A DNA stretch of 64,000 nt from an uncultured Rhizobiaceae bacterium (GCA_947259295.1 CAMYMG010000040.1:1-64000); one strand, 5' to 3'. Counted from the first letter of the stretch, positions 43,821-53,757 are shown. Notes: generated by a model not told the origin, from the letters alone. Made by a program: numbers and translations.

Positions 43821-44738
43821 ATGGCCCGCATCGGCGAAGCCTCCGCTCCGGTATCGACTCGCGACGCACTTGGCCGCGGCCGGATGCGGGCGGCTCTGGT
43901 GCCGGACCTGCTGGTCGAGGCACGCCGCATCGTGAACACTGTCATTGGCGGCTGGCACGGCCGTCGCAAGCGCGGCATCGGCGAGAATTTCTGGCAATTC
44001 AGGCCCTATGTCGACGGCGACGCGATGGCGCGCATCGATTGGCGTCGCTCAGCCCGCGACGACCACACCTATGTCAGGGACAGGGAATGGGAGGCCGCGC
44101 ACACGGTCTGGTTATGGGCCGACCCTTCGCCTTCCATGCTCTACAAGTCGACGGGAGCAAGCGTGTCGAAGGAGTCGCGCGCGCTTGTGCTCATATTCGC
44201 ACTAGCCGAATTGCTGTCGCGCAGCGGCGAACGCATAGCATGGCCGGGCCTCACCGACCCGTTCACCGCGCGCAACGGCGCCGAAAGGCTGGCGTCGCAT
44301 CTCAGCCACGCGATCGATCTGCCGGCCAAGCCCGAACTGACAAACATACGGCGCTTCTCGGACATCATCATCGCCAGCGATTTTCTCGATCCGCCCGATG
44401 AAACCATGGCCTGGCTCGACGTGCTGGCGCGTCACGGGGTGAGGGCCCATCTCATCGAGGTGGCGGATCCGGCCGAGGAAGCCTTCCCCTATGCGGGGCG
44501 GACCGAATTCTCCGATCCCGAGACCGGCCAGAAGCTGACCGCCGGGCGCGCCGAGAACGTGCGGGAGGACTATCGGCTGGCCTATTCGGCGCGGCGCCAG
44601 GAGCTGTTGCGCTGGTGCAAGCGGCTCGGCTGGAGCTACACGGTCAACCATACCGACCGTCTCGCCTCCGAAGCGCTGGTGCGGGTCCACATGGCGATGT
44701 CGGCCGAAAGCGGATTTGCCTCGGGTGGTCCGGCATGA
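43821..44738 (+). CDS. DUF58 domain protein
   Basis: The 305-residue protein carries DUF58, with the hallmark KRGIGENFWQFRPYVDGDAMARIDWRRSARDDHTYVRDREWE and a VWA-like strand WLWADPSPSM that retains a Ser-rich metal-site-like DxSxS variant (DPSPS). Proteins of this kind are the usual partner of MoxR. The start ATG 43821 follows GCGAGG and lies 31 bases after moxR; the stop overlaps the next gene (ATGA). It probably docks to MoxR and is membrane-associated through its neighbours. Confidence 0.87.
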   Translation: MARIGEASAPVSTRDALGRGRMRAALVPDLLVEARRIVNTVIGGWHGRRKRGIGENFWQFRPYVDGDAMARIDWRRSARDDHTYVRDREWEAAHTVWLWADPSPSMLYKSTGASVSKESRALVLIFALAELLSRSGERIAWPGLTDPFTARNGAERLASHLSHAIDLPAKPELTNIRRFSDIIIASDFLDPPDETMAWLDVLARHGVRAHLIEVADPAEEAFPYAGRTEFSDPETGQKLTAGRAENVREDYRLAYSARRQELLRWCKRLGWSYTVNHTDRLASEALVRVHMAMSAESGFASGGPA

Positions 44739-47560
44739 GCTGGCTGCCGCTCTCCTTCGGCTTTCCGGCAATCCTGTGGGGGCTCGTCGCGCTGCCGGTC
44801 ATCTGGTGGCTGCTCCGCCTGACCCCGCCAAAACCGCAGACGGAAGTCTTCCCGCCGCTCAGGATCCTCGCACGGGTGCTGAAGAAGGAGGAGACGCCGC
44901 ACCAGAGTCCGTGGTGGCTGACGCTGCTGCGGTTGCTGATGGCGGCCCTGATCGTCGCTGCGCTGGCGCAGCCCATCTGGAACCCGCGTGAAAAGCTGCC
45001 GACCGGAGGCGAGGGGCTTGCCCTGGTGATCGACAATGGCTGGGCCAGTGCTCGGCATTGGGATCGGCGCGTCGCGACCGCCGAGCGACTGATTGCCGAC
45101 GCCAATGCATCCGGCACGCCGGTGCTGCTGGCATTCACTGCCGAAAAGCCCAATGCCGATATCGGTCCCTTCGATGCGGCATCCGCGATTGAGAAGCTGA
45201 ACGTGGCCGAACCCCGGCCGGTGCCGGTCGATCGGCCCGCCGTGTTTGAACGCGTTGCTGCCGAACTTCACGCCCTGCCCGATGCGTCGATCGCGGTTCT
45301 GGCCGACGGGCTTGCCGCGCCGGGCGACGCTGCAGCCTTTTCGACGCTTCTCAACGAGAACCCAGCAAGCGTGCTGTGGGCGGTGCCGGACAATCTCGAC
45401 ATGGTCGGCCTGACCGCCGCCGAGAACGAGGTTTCAGGCTTCACGCTGTCGGCAACGCGGGCGCCCGGCGATCCGGCTCCCCGACAGGTCACGGCGGGCG
45501 CGTTCGACGACAAGGGCCGGCGGATTGCCGATGCGACAATCTCGTTTGGCGCAGGCGCCACCGAGGGCAGCGGCGAGATGACCGTGCCGTTCGAACTGCG
45601 CAACGACTTTTCCTACATCGCCCTCGACGGCGAAGGGCAGGCTGCCTCGGTACGCGTGCTCGACGAGAACGCCAAGCGCCGCCGGGTGGGGTTGCTCTCG
45701 CAGGCGGAGGCCGACCAGGCCCAGCCGCTGCTGTCGCCGCTCTACTACATCAAGCGCGCGTTGCTGCCATTTGCCGACCTTGTCGAGCCGGCCAGCCAGG
45801 ATCTCGCTGAAGCGATCCCGCAACTGCTCGAACAGAAGCCGGCAATGATCGTCATGGCAGATGTCGGGACCATTCCGGACACTGCCCGCCAACAGCTGAT
45901 CGAATGGGTAGAGAATGGCGGCACGCTTGTGCGCTTTGCGGGTTCGCGGCTAGCGGCCGCAGGCAATGATGAAGACCTCCTCCCGGTCCGCCTGCGGCTC
46001 GGCGAGCGCTCCATGGGAGGCTCGCTGTCCTGGACCACGCCGCAACCGGTGACGGAATTTCCGGCCAGCGGGCCGTTCGGCGATCTGGCGCCGCCGACCG
46101 AAGTGACGGTGTCTCGGCAGGTCCTGGCAGAACCGACTTCCGACATTGTCGAGCGCACATGGGCGAGCCTTGCCGACGGTACGCCGCTGGTGACGGGCGC
46201 GAAGCGCGACAGGGGAACGCTGGTGCTTTTCCATGTCACGCCGGAGGCGACCTGGTCCAACCTGCCGATCTCCGGCAGTTTCGTGGAGATGCTGCGGCGG
46301 ATCGTGCAATTGTCGCGCAACCAGGGTGCGGTGACGACCAACGCGGAAAGCCCGGTCGCGGCGCTGGCGCCCTACCGGATGATCGCTGCGAACGGAACGC
46401 TGACGCCGCCGCCCCCTGAGGCCAGGCCGCTGGCCGTCGGCGGCGCGTCGGCCCCGGTAACGATGGAGAATCCCCCCGGCCTCTACGGCACGGAGGAGGG
46501 CGTGTTCGCGCATAATCTTCTGGCGGCGGATGCGACCTTCGAGCCGCTGGTTCGGCCGGCAATATCGGCGCCGGTGACAGAACTGCGTTATGCTCTCGAC
46601 GAATCGCGTGACCTGAAGGGGCCGCTCGTGGCCATCGCTCTCGTCCTTATGCTGCTCGACACGCTCGCCGTGTTCTGGATGGGTGGTGTATTTTCGCGCC
46701 GTCCGACGCGGTCGGCTCGAACCGTCGGCGCTGCGACCGCATTGGCGCTGCTATGCCTCGGCCTGGCATCGCTGCCCGACCAGGCGCGGGCGCAGGATGT
46801 CGGACCCGGCGACGCCGATGCCATCGAGGCAATCTCCAAGACTCGCATCGCCTATGTCTTGACGGGCGATGCCGGCATCGACGCCGTGACGCGCGCTGGG
46901 ATCGCCGGGCTGTCGCGTTTCATGATCGAGAAGACCGCGCTGGAACCGGGTGAGCCTGCCGGCGTCGACATCGCCAAGGATGAGCTGTCATTCTATCCGC
47001 TGATCTATTGGCCTATCGACGCCGGAACAGCCATGCCGAGTGAAGCCGCGGTCGCGCGGGTCGACGCCTACATGCAATCCGGCGGCACGGTCCTGTTCGA
47101 CACGCGCGACCAGTTCTCGACCGGTATCGACGCCGGTTCGGCGAGCCCGGCCACGGAACGGCTGCGCGACATTCTCAGCAGCCTGAACGTGCCGCCGCTC
47201 GAGCCGGTGCCCGAAGACCACGTGCTGACGAAGGCGTTCTTCATCATGCCGGAGTTTCCGGGTCGCTTTAACGGCAGCCCGTTGTGGGTGGAAGCCTCGC
47301 TTGAGGCCACCAACTCGGAGAACCGGCCGGTACGGACCGGCGATGGTGTCAGCCCGATCATGATAACCGCTAACGACCTGGCCGGCGCCTGGGCGATCGA
47401 CGAGAACGGCGATCCGCTACTGCCGACCGTGCCGTCCGATCCGATGCAACGCATCTATGCGCTGCGCGCCGGCGTAAACATCATGATGTACATGCTGACC
47501 GGCAACTACAAATCCGACCAGGTGCACGTGCCGGTGCTGCTCGAACGGCTGGGTCAGTGA
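44735..47560 (+). CDS. BatA-N/DUF4159 large membrane protein
   Basis: A 941-residue protein. The N-terminal 90 residues form a BatA aerotolerance domain with two membrane helices (FGFPAILWGLVALPVIWWLLRL and LTLLRLLMAALIVAALAQPIW). A long periplasmic or cytoplasmic VWA-like part follows, with a third helix near residue 640 (LVAIALVLMLLDTLAVFWM) and a C-terminal DUF4159 domain (ELSFYPLIYWPIDAGTAMPSEAAVARVDAYMQSGGTVLFDTRDQ) that resembles a glutamine-amidotransferase-like fold. Tight overlap with the DUF58 gene indicates a shared complex. The role is inferred as envelope stress or protein maturation under MoxR. Confidence 0.82.
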   Translation: MSWLPLSFGFPAILWGLVALPVIWWLLRLTPPKPQTEVFPPLRILARVLKKEETPHQSPWWLTLLRLLMAALIVAALAQPIWNPREKLPTGGEGLALVIDNGWASARHWDRRVATAERLIADANASGTPVLLAFTAEKPNADIGPFDAASAIEKLNVAEPRPVPVDRPAVFERVAAELHALPDASIAVLADGLAAPGDAAAFSTLLNENPASVLWAVPDNLDMVGLTAAENEVSGFTLSATRAPGDPAPRQVTAGAFDDKGRRIADATISFGAGATEGSGEMTVPFELRNDFSYIALDGEGQAASVRVLDENAKRRRVGLLSQAEADQAQPLLSPLYYIKRALLPFADLVEPASQDLAEAIPQLLEQKPAMIVMADVGTIPDTARQQLIEWVENGGTLVRFAGSRLAAAGNDEDLLPVRLRLGERSMGGSLSWTTPQPVTEFPASGPFGDLAPPTEVTVSRQVLAEPTSDIVERTWASLADGTPLVTGAKRDRGTLVLFHVTPEATWSNLPISGSFVEMLRRIVQLSRNQGAVTTNAESPVAALAPYRMIAANGTLTPPPPEARPLAVGGASAPVTMENPPGLYGTEEGVFAHNLLAADATFEPLVRPAISAPVTELRYALDESRDLKGPLVAIALVLMLLDTLAVFWMGGVFSRRPTRSARTVGAATALALLCLGLASLPDQARAQDVGPGDADAIEAISKTRIAYVLTGDAGIDAVTRAGIAGLSRFMIEKTALEPGEPAGVDIAKDELSFYPLIYWPIDAGTAMPSEAAVARVDAYMQSGGTVLFDTRDQFSTGIDAGSASPATERLRDILSSLNVPPLEPVPEDHVLTKAFFIMPEFPGRFNGSPLWVEASLEATNSENRPVRTGDGVSPIMITANDLAGAWAIDENGDPLLPTVPSDPMQRIYALRAGVNIMMYMLTGNYKSDQVHVPVLLERLGQ

Positions 47561-47570
47561 GGTCCCGGCG

Positions 47571-49637
47571 ATGAATTACTCGATCTCCTTCGAACCACTG
47601 ATGTCATGGCCGCTGCTTGCTGCCATCCTGGTTCCGATCGCGATTATCGTGCTCGCCGGTCTGTGGCTGCGCCAGCGCGGCGCGATCTTCCGCTGTGCGG
47701 CGCTGCTTGCCCTCGCCGCCGCGCTGATCAATCCGGTACTGCTCGACGAGGAGCGCGATCCCCTGAAAAGCGTCGTGGCGTTGATCGTGGATCGCAGCCA
47801 GAGCCAGGACATCGGCGACCGCCAGTCCGAAACCAGCGCCGCGCTTGCCGGCCTGCAGGAGCGGCTGGCCCGCTTCAAGCAGTTCGAGGTCCGCGTCATC
47901 GAGGCCGGTCGAGCCGACGCTGCCGACGAACGCGCCGAGACGCGGCTGTTTTCGGCACTCGACGGTGCGTTCCGCGACGTGCCGCCGTCGCGCATAGCCG
48001 GCGCGGTGATGATAACCGACGGGCAGGTGCACGATGCGCCGAACTCGGCGAAGAGCTTCCCGGCACCGCTGCATGCGCTGATCACCGGCGACGAGGACGA
48101 GCGCGACCGCCGCATCCGTTTCGAGAACGCGCCGCGCTTCGGCCTCGTCGGCAAGCCGCTTGAGATGACCTACCGGGTGCTTTCGGCCAATGGCGAAGGC
48201 GGACAGGTCGATGTGCGCGTGTCCATCAACGGCCAGCCGGTATCGACGCAGCGCGCAACGATCGGCGTCGAGACGCAGCTTGAGATCGTCATTCCGGGCG
48301 CGGGCCGCAACATCGTCGAACTGGCGATCGACCCGGCCGAGGGCGAACTCACCGACACCAACAACCGCGCCATCGCCATTCTCGACGGTATCCGGGAGAA
48401 CCTGCGTGTGCTGCTGGTGTCCGGCGAGCCGCATGCCGGTGAGCGCACATGGCGCAACCTTCTGAAGTCCGATGCGTCGGTCGACCTGGTGCACTTCACG
48501 ATTCTGCGCCCGCCGGAGAAGCAGGACGGCACGCCGATCAACGAACTGTCCTTGATTGCCTTTCCGACGCGCGAACTGTTCGTCGAGAAGATCAACGATT
48601 TCGACCTCATCATCTTCGACCGCTACCAGCACCGCGACGTGCTGCCGATCCTCTATTACGACTACATCGCCGAGTATGTCGAAAAGGGAGGCGCGCTGCT
48701 GATCGCGGCGGGGCCGGAATATGCCGGCGAGCAGTCGATAGCCCGGACGCCGCTGATGTCTGCGCTGCCGGCTATGCCGACGGGGCAGGTGATCGAGCAG
48801 GCCTTCTATCCGCGCCTGACGGAACTCGGCCAGCGTCATCCGGTGACACGCGGGCTCGACGGGTCAGCCTCCGAGCCGCCGCACTGGAGCCGCTGGTTCC
48901 GTCTCATCGGCATCGACCGGCCAGAGGGCGAGGCGGTGATGAAGGGGCCGGACGACAGGCCGCTTCTGCTGCTCGACCGCAAGGGCGAGGGACGCGTCGG
49001 CATGCTGCTGTCCGACCAGGGCTGGCTCTGGGCGCGCGGCTTCGAAGGTGGCGGCCCGCATGTCGCGCTCTACCGCCGCATCGCGCACTGGTTGATGAAG
49101 GAGCCGGAGCTTGAGGAAGAGCGGCTGACAGCAGGCGGCCGCGGCATGACGCTCGACGTGACGAGGCAGACAATGCGCGACGATCCGGGTCCCGCGCTGG
49201 TCATCACACCGTCCGGCAAGACGCTCAGCGTGCCGCTCTCGGCTTCGTCGCCGGGTGTTTTCACCGGCAGTTCGGAGGTCGACGAAATCGGTCTCTACCA
49301 GATCGGCAATGGCGACCTCAGCGCGCTCGCGCATGTCGGGCCGGTCAACGCACCGGAATTCGCCGACACGATATCGAGCGAAGAGGTGCTGCGCCCCGTG
49401 GCCGAGGAAAGCGGCGGTTCGGTACGCCGCATCGCCGGCCTGACCGGCGTTTCGCTGCCGGGCATCGTGCCTGTCCGGGGAACCTCCAACGCCTCAGGGA
49501 CCGACTGGATCGGGCTTAGGACCACGAACGACAGCGTGCTGAAGTCGGTTTCGCGCGTGCCCCTGTTCGGCGGCTTCTTCGGCCTCGGCCTGCTGCTTCT
49601 GGCGCTCGGCTCGATGTGGTATCGCGAGGGACGATAG
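47571..49637 (+). CDS. Large membrane protein with VWA/GATase1-like fold, MoxR operon
   Basis: The 688-residue protein has two N-terminal helices (LLAAILVPIAIIVLAGLWL and RCAALLALAAALINPVLL), a VWA-like start VALIVDRSQSQDIGD, a central class I glutamine-amidotransferase-like region (NLRVLLVSGEPHAGERTWRNLLKSD...EYVEKGGALLIAAGPEYAG) lacking an evident catalytic triad, and a C-terminal helix (LFGGFFGLGLLLLALGSMWY). It follows the preceding gene by 10 bases and completes the operon. The topology suggests that most of it faces the periplasm. Confidence 0.8.
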   Translation: MNYSISFEPLMSWPLLAAILVPIAIIVLAGLWLRQRGAIFRCAALLALAAALINPVLLDEERDPLKSVVALIVDRSQSQDIGDRQSETSAALAGLQERLARFKQFEVRVIEAGRADAADERAETRLFSALDGAFRDVPPSRIAGAVMITDGQVHDAPNSAKSFPAPLHALITGDEDERDRRIRFENAPRFGLVGKPLEMTYRVLSANGEGGQVDVRVSINGQPVSTQRATIGVETQLEIVIPGAGRNIVELAIDPAEGELTDTNNRAIAILDGIRENLRVLLVSGEPHAGERTWRNLLKSDASVDLVHFTILRPPEKQDGTPINELSLIAFPTRELFVEKINDFDLIIFDRYQHRDVLPILYYDYIAEYVEKGGALLIAAGPEYAGEQSIARTPLMSALPAMPTGQVIEQAFYPRLTELGQRHPVTRGLDGSASEPPHWSRWFRLIGIDRPEGEAVMKGPDDRPLLLLDRKGEGRVGMLLSDQGWLWARGFEGGGPHVALYRRIAHWLMKEPELEEERLTAGGRGMTLDVTRQTMRDDPGPALVITPSGKTLSVPLSASSPGVFTGSSEVDEIGLYQIGNGDLSALAHVGPVNAPEFADTISSEEVLRPVAEESGGSVRRIAGLTGVSLPGIVPVRGTSNASGTDWIGLRTTNDSVLKSVSRVPLFGGFFGLGLLLLALGSMWYREGR

Positions 49638-49665
49638 CGCGTCGCGATACCTTCGCCGGGGGAAG

Positions 49666-49971
49666 CTATTCTTCCGGCTCGGTCGTGAACATCAACGGAA
49701 ATCCCTCGGCCTTGCCGGCGTCGGTAGCTCGCGTCGCCTTCGTCTCGGCGATGTCGCGCGTATAGACGGCAACGACGCACACACCGAGACGGTGGGCCGT
49801 GATCATGACCCTGTGGGCCTGGTCTTCGGACAGCCGGAACTCTGCCTTCAGGACACGAACGACGAATTCGCGCGGCGTGAAGTCGTCATTGATCAGGATG
49901 ACCTTGAACAGCTTCGGCCGTTCGGTCTTCGGTTTCGGCTTGGTACGTGGCTTGACGACGGTTTCGGGCAT
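49666..49971 (-). CDS. clpS: ATP-dependent Clp protease adaptor ClpS
   Basis: ClpS delivers N-degron substrates to ClpAP. The 101-residue protein has a Lys/Pro-rich flexible N-terminus (KPRTKPKPKTERPKL), then the ClpS core KVILINDDFTPREFVVRVLKAEFRLSEDQAHRVMITAHRLGVCVVAVYTRDIAETKA, including the DD/FTP entrance and the MxxAH motif of the N-degron pocket. Rhizobia often have two ClpS paralogues, and the VLKAEFR..AHRVM form suggests the ClpS2 type. No clpA adjoins it. The start is MPETVVKPR (49971). Confidence 0.9.
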   Translation of the reverse strand: MPETVVKPRTKPKPKTERPKLFKVILINDDFTPREFVVRVLKAEFRLSEDQAHRVMITAHRLGVCVVAVYTRDIAETKATRATDAGKAEGFPLMFTTEPEE

Positions 49972-50138
49972 CTGGCGTGCTGACGGCAGGAGCGCAAGCT
50001 GCGGAATCTCGCACAAATGCGCCGCATCGTCCAGCCGGACCCGGTGGTTCAGTTCCTGAACTTGCCGCGCCGCGCCGCCAGGCTCAACATGCGATGATGC
50101 CGAGCCACGGCTCGACGCACGATGTGGAGGATAGCGAC

Positions 50139-51563
50139 ATGAACACTCTCAGTCTCATGACCCTTGAGCGCGACAAGGCAATGGTTACCGGCAGTTCCGT
50201 CGAGGCGCTGGCCGCCGGCCTGCAGGGCAGTCTGCTGGCGAGTGGCGACGCCGGTTACGATGAGGCTCGAACCATCTGGAACGCCATGATCGACCGTCGC
50301 CCCGGCCTGATCGTGCGCTGTGCGGCGGCCGCCGATGTTGCCAAGGCGGTGCGCTTTGCCCGCGACAACGGGCTGCTGCTTGCCGTGCGCGGCGGCGGCC
50401 ACAACATTGCAGGCAATGCCGTGTGCGATGGCGGGCTGATGATCGACCTTTCGCAGATGAAGTCGGTGCGGGTCGACGCAGCAGCCAGGAAAGCTGTCGT
50501 GCAGCCCGGCGCCACGCTTGCCGACGTCGACCGGGAAACGCAGGCCGTAGGGCTCGCGCTCCCGATGGGGATCAATTCCACGACCGGGATAGCAGGGCTG
50601 ACGCTGGGCGGTGGCTTTGGCTGGATCACCCGCAAGTTCGGCCTGACCATCGACAGCCTGCTCGCGGCCGAGGTGGTCACCGCCGAAGGAGAGACGGTCC
50701 GTGCCAGCGCGGACGAGAACCCAGACCTGTTCTGGGGCTTGCGCGGCGGCGGCGGCAATTTCGGGGTCGTCACCTCCTTCGAGTTCAAGCTTCACAAGGT
50801 GGGGCCGGAGGTGCTCGCGGGGCTGGTGGTGCATCCCTTTGCCGAAGCAGAGGCGGTCCTGAAGGAATATCGGCAGGTCGTGGCTGGCGCGCCGGATGAA
50901 CTGACCTGCTGGGTCGTCATGCGCCAGGCACCGCCGCTGCCATTCCTGCCGAAAGAATGGCATGGCAAGGAGGTCCTGATCCTTGCCATGTGTTACTGCG
51001 GCGACCCCGGGGATGGCGAGCGTGCGACGGCGGCTCTGCGCTCCATCGGCAAACCGATCGCCGACGTCGTAGGGCCCAATCCCTTTGCCGGGTGGCAGCA
51101 GGCCTTCGATCCGCTGCTCACGCCCGGTGCGCGCAATTACTGGAAGAGCCACGACCTGACGGAGCTCTCGGGTGCAGCGCTCGGCGTGTTGCTGTCGGCG
51201 GTCAAGGCGTTGCCGGGTCACGAATGCGAGGTGTTCCTCGCCCATGTCGGGGGGCAGGCCGACCGGGTTGCGGCCGACGCTACGGCGTTTCCGCAGCGCA
51301 ACGCGCATTTCGTGATGAACGTGCACACCCGCTGGCAGGACGCCGGCGACGATGCGGCTTTCATCGGCTGGGCGCGCAAGCTCTTCGACGCGATGAAGCC
51401 GCATGCCGCGGGCACGGCCTATGTGAACTTCATGCCGGATGACGAGGGAGGCCGCGTCGAGGACGCCTATGGCCGCAACTACAAGCGGCTGGCTTCCATC
51501 AAGAAGCGCTACGACCCGAGGAACCTGTTCCGGATGAACCAGAACGTGAAGCCGGCGGCCTAG
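50139..51563 (+). CDS. FAD-linked BBE-type oxidoreductase
   Basis: A 474-residue flavoprotein of the berberine-bridge/6-hydroxy-nicotine-oxidase type. The FAD domain (PCMH fold) includes AVRGGGHNIAGNAVCDGGLMIDLSQM, whose GGGHN histidine is the usual site of covalent FAD attachment, and GLTLGGGFGWITRKFGLTIDSLL. The C-terminal BBE segment ends YKRLASIKKRYDPRNLFRMNQNV. No Cys is seen at the position used for bicovalent linkage in plant enzymes (GIAGLTLG instead). The start ATG 50139 follows GTGGAGG. The substrate is unknown. Confidence 0.85.
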   Translation: MNTLSLMTLERDKAMVTGSSVEALAAGLQGSLLASGDAGYDEARTIWNAMIDRRPGLIVRCAAAADVAKAVRFARDNGLLLAVRGGGHNIAGNAVCDGGLMIDLSQMKSVRVDAAARKAVVQPGATLADVDRETQAVGLALPMGINSTTGIAGLTLGGGFGWITRKFGLTIDSLLAAEVVTAEGETVRASADENPDLFWGLRGGGGNFGVVTSFEFKLHKVGPEVLAGLVVHPFAEAEAVLKEYRQVVAGAPDELTCWVVMRQAPPLPFLPKEWHGKEVLILAMCYCGDPGDGERATAALRSIGKPIADVVGPNPFAGWQQAFDPLLTPGARNYWKSHDLTELSGAALGVLLSAVKALPGHECEVFLAHVGGQADRVAADATAFPQRNAHFVMNVHTRWQDAGDDAAFIGWARKLFDAMKPHAAGTAYVNFMPDDEGGRVEDAYGRNYKRLASIKKRYDPRNLFRMNQNVKPAA

Positions 51564-51577
51564 CCGGACCGGAGGCT

Positions 51578-51596
51578 GCCGGCCGCATAGGCCGGC
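51578..51596. terminator. GC stem-loop between convergent genes
   Basis: GCCGGCC at 51578-51584 pairs with GGCCGGC at 51590-51596 across GCATA. It lies between the BBE oxidoreductase stop and the choV end. No T-run follows on either strand. Confidence 0.35.
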
Positions 51597-51605
51597 GGCC
51601 ACTCA

Positions 51606-52790
51606 CTAGCGACGCAATACGGCCGACAGAACGTCCCTGACGCCGATCGCACCCATGAAACGGGATGCTTCGTCGAACAGGGCCACGGGGGCCGTCTGCG
51701 AGCGGTGCATGGCCAGCATGACCGCCTTCAGCGAGGTGCCCGGACTTGCCCAGTACACCTCATGGGAATCCTCCGGCAGCGTCTCGATCGGATCGCAGGA
51801 TACCCAGATCGCCGGCTGGCCGTTGCGTTCGGCGGCGACGACAAGGCCCTTCTCGTCGATCTTGAAACGCGTCGTTTCGCGCCGGTCGAGCCAGAGCCAG
51901 CCGCCTTCGCCAGCACTTTCGAGGTCGCGCTTGTCGCGCATGACGTTCCAGGCGGTGAGCACCGACAGCGGGTTCACATTGGCGATGAAGTCGCGCACGT
52001 AATCGTTGGCGGGCTGCAGCACGATGTCTTCCGGCGTGCCGCTCTGCACGATGCGGCCGCCTTCCATGATGGTGATGGTGGTGCCGATCTTCAGCGCCTC
52101 CTCGAGATCATGGCTGACGAAGATGATGGTCTTCTTCAATTCGTCCTGCAGTTGCAGCAATTCATCCTGCAGCTTGGTGCGGATCAGCGGGTCGAGCGCG
52201 GAAAAGGGCTCGTCCATGAGGAGGATCGGCGCTTCCGTGGCGAAGGCGCGGGCGAGGCCGACGCGCTGCTGCATGCCGCCCGACAGTTCGTGGGCGTATT
52301 TCTTGGCCCACTGGTCGAGATGAACGAGTTCGAGCTGCTTGGCGACGCGCTCCTTGCGTTCCTTTTCGGGTACGCCGGCGAGCTCGAGGCCGAAGCCGAC
52401 ATTTTCCTCCACGGTGCGCCAGGGCAGCAGGCCAAACTGCTGGAACACCATGGCGACGCACTCGCGGCGAATTTTGCGCAATTCCTGCGGCGAGCAGTGG
52501 GCGACATCGGCCGACCAGTCGCCGTCATGCACGATGACCTCGCCGCGGGTGACCGTGTTCAGCCCGTTGACGGCGCGCAACAGGGTCGACTTGCCCGAGC
52601 CCGAAAGACCCATCAGCACCGAAATCTCGCCTTGCTGAACGGTCAGGTTGGCGCCGGCGCAGCCGAGCACATTGCCGGTCTTTTCGAGAATCTCCGCACG
52701 GTCCGCGCCCTTGTCGAGCATGTCGACGGCCTTCTCCGTGTCGTCGCCGAAGATGATGTCGACATTCTTGAATTCGACCGCGACGCTCAT
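51606..52790 (-). CDS. choV: Choline ABC transporter ATP-binding protein
   Basis: The 394-residue ATPase has Walker A GLSGSGKSTL, signature LSGGMQQRVGLARAFA and Walker B ILLMDEPFSALDPL, followed by a C-terminal CBS-type tandem (about residues 280-390) as in ProV/ChoV/OpuA-class importers. Its ATG overlaps the choW stop by four bases. With ChoW and ChoX it forms a high-affinity importer; choice of choline over glycine betaine rests on ChoX. Confidence 0.87.
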   Translation of the reverse strand: MSVAVEFKNVDIIFGDDTEKAVDMLDKGADRAEILEKTGNVLGCAGANLTVQQGEISVLMGLSGSGKSTLLRAVNGLNTVTRGEVIVHDGDWSADVAHCSPQELRKIRRECVAMVFQQFGLLPWRTVEENVGFGLELAGVPEKERKERVAKQLELVHLDQWAKKYAHELSGGMQQRVGLARAFATEAPILLMDEPFSALDPLIRTKLQDELLQLQDELKKTIIFVSHDLEEALKIGTTITIMEGGRIVQSGTPEDIVLQPANDYVRDFIANVNPLSVLTAWNVMRDKRDLESAGEGGWLWLDRRETTRFKIDEKGLVVAAERNGQPAIWVSCDPIETLPEDSHEVYWASPGTSLKAVMLAMHRSQTAPVALFDEASRFMGAIGVRDVLSAVLRR

Positions 52791-53641
52791 TTCTTGCCTC
52801 CGACGCCGATCCGGGTGGCCCGGTCGAGGATGATCGCCAGGATGACGATGGCAAGCCCGGCCTCAAGGCCAAGGTCGATCTTGCGCGAGCCGAGCGCGCG
52901 GTTGATCTCGGTACCAAGGCCGCCGGCGCCGATCAGCGCGGCAAACACCACCATCGACAGCGACAGCATGATCGACTGCGTCAGGCCCGCCATGATCGTC
53001 GGCAAGGCCGAGGGCAGTTCCACCTTCCACAATAATTGCCGCTTGGTGGCGCCAAAGGATTCGCCGGCCTCGATGATGGCGGTGGGGACTGAGGTGACGC
53101 CGAGATGGGTGAGCCGGACCGAGGTCGGGATGACGAAGATGATGGTGACGATAAGTCCAGGCGCGTTGCCGAGACCGAAGAGGGTCAGAACCGGGATGAG
53201 ATAGACGAAGGTCGGCAGCGTCTGCATCAGGTCGAGAACCGGAAGCAGCACACGGTAAACCTTGGGCTTGTGCGCGGCCCAGATTCCCACCGGCACGCCA
53301 ATGGCCATCGACATGGCGGCAGCGGCGACCACTAGCACGAGCGTCTCGACCGTCTGCTTCCAGAGGTTCTGGTTGATGATGAAGACGAGGCCGAGGAAGA
53401 CGCCGAGCGCCAGTGGTCTGGAGCGCTGCAAGAGGTACGCGATCCCGGCGATCACCAGGGCAAGCACCGCAGGCGGCATCATCAGGAGAATGTCGACCAT
53501 GGAGTCGAGCAGGAAGTTCAGTCCGTTGGAAAAGGCACGAAAGAACGTGTTGAAATTGTCGGTCAGGAACTCGAAGAAGTTCTTGCCCCAAGTGCCGATC
53601 GGTATCTTGTAATCGACCAGAAATTCAGAAACCGGATCCAT
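52787..53641 (-). CDS. choW: Choline ABC transporter permease
   Basis: The 284-residue inner-membrane permease resembles ProW/ChoW: six or so membrane helices and the cytoplasmic EAA-like loop TSVPTAIIEAGESFGATKRQLLWKVELPSALPTIMAGL that contacts ChoV. It is the middle gene of choX-choW-choV and starts at ATG 53641, 116 bases after the choX stop across a strong stem-loop. Confidence 0.87.
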   Translation of the reverse strand: MDPVSEFLVDYKIPIGTWGKNFFEFLTDNFNTFFRAFSNGLNFLLDSMVDILLMMPPAVLALVIAGIAYLLQRSRPLALGVFLGLVFIINQNLWKQTVETLVLVVAAAAMSMAIGVPVGIWAAHKPKVYRVLLPVLDLMQTLPTFVYLIPVLTLFGLGNAPGLIVTIIFVIPTSVRLTHLGVTSVPTAIIEAGESFGATKRQLLWKVELPSALPTIMAGLTQSIMLSLSMVVFAALIGAGGLGTEINRALGSRKIDLGLEAGLAIVILAIILDRATRIGVGGKK

Positions 53642-53703
53642 ATCGCCCCCTCGCGCGGATTGCCTCTCGCTTTTTAACCCATCATTGCACGGCTAAACGC
53701 AAA

Positions 53704-53730
53704 GGGCAGCCGAAACTGGTTCGGCTGCCC
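53704..53730 (-). terminator. 11-bp perfect stem-loop between choX and choW
   Basis: GGGCAGCCGAA at 53704-53714 pairs perfectly with TTCGGCTGCCC at 53720-53730 around ACTGG. In the direction of transcription the stem starts 27 bases after the choX stop and is followed by TTTGCG. It should act as a partial terminator or mRNA-stabilising element, giving excess binding protein. Confidence 0.65.
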
Positions 53731-53757
53731 CATTTTGACAGGCGTTTGGCAGCGTGG

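Noticed and set aside
47604-48839. 411-codon minus-strand frame opposite the last MoxR-operon gene
   Set aside because: It is antisense to a coupled gene with clear membrane segments and has no recognisable domain or ribosome site.
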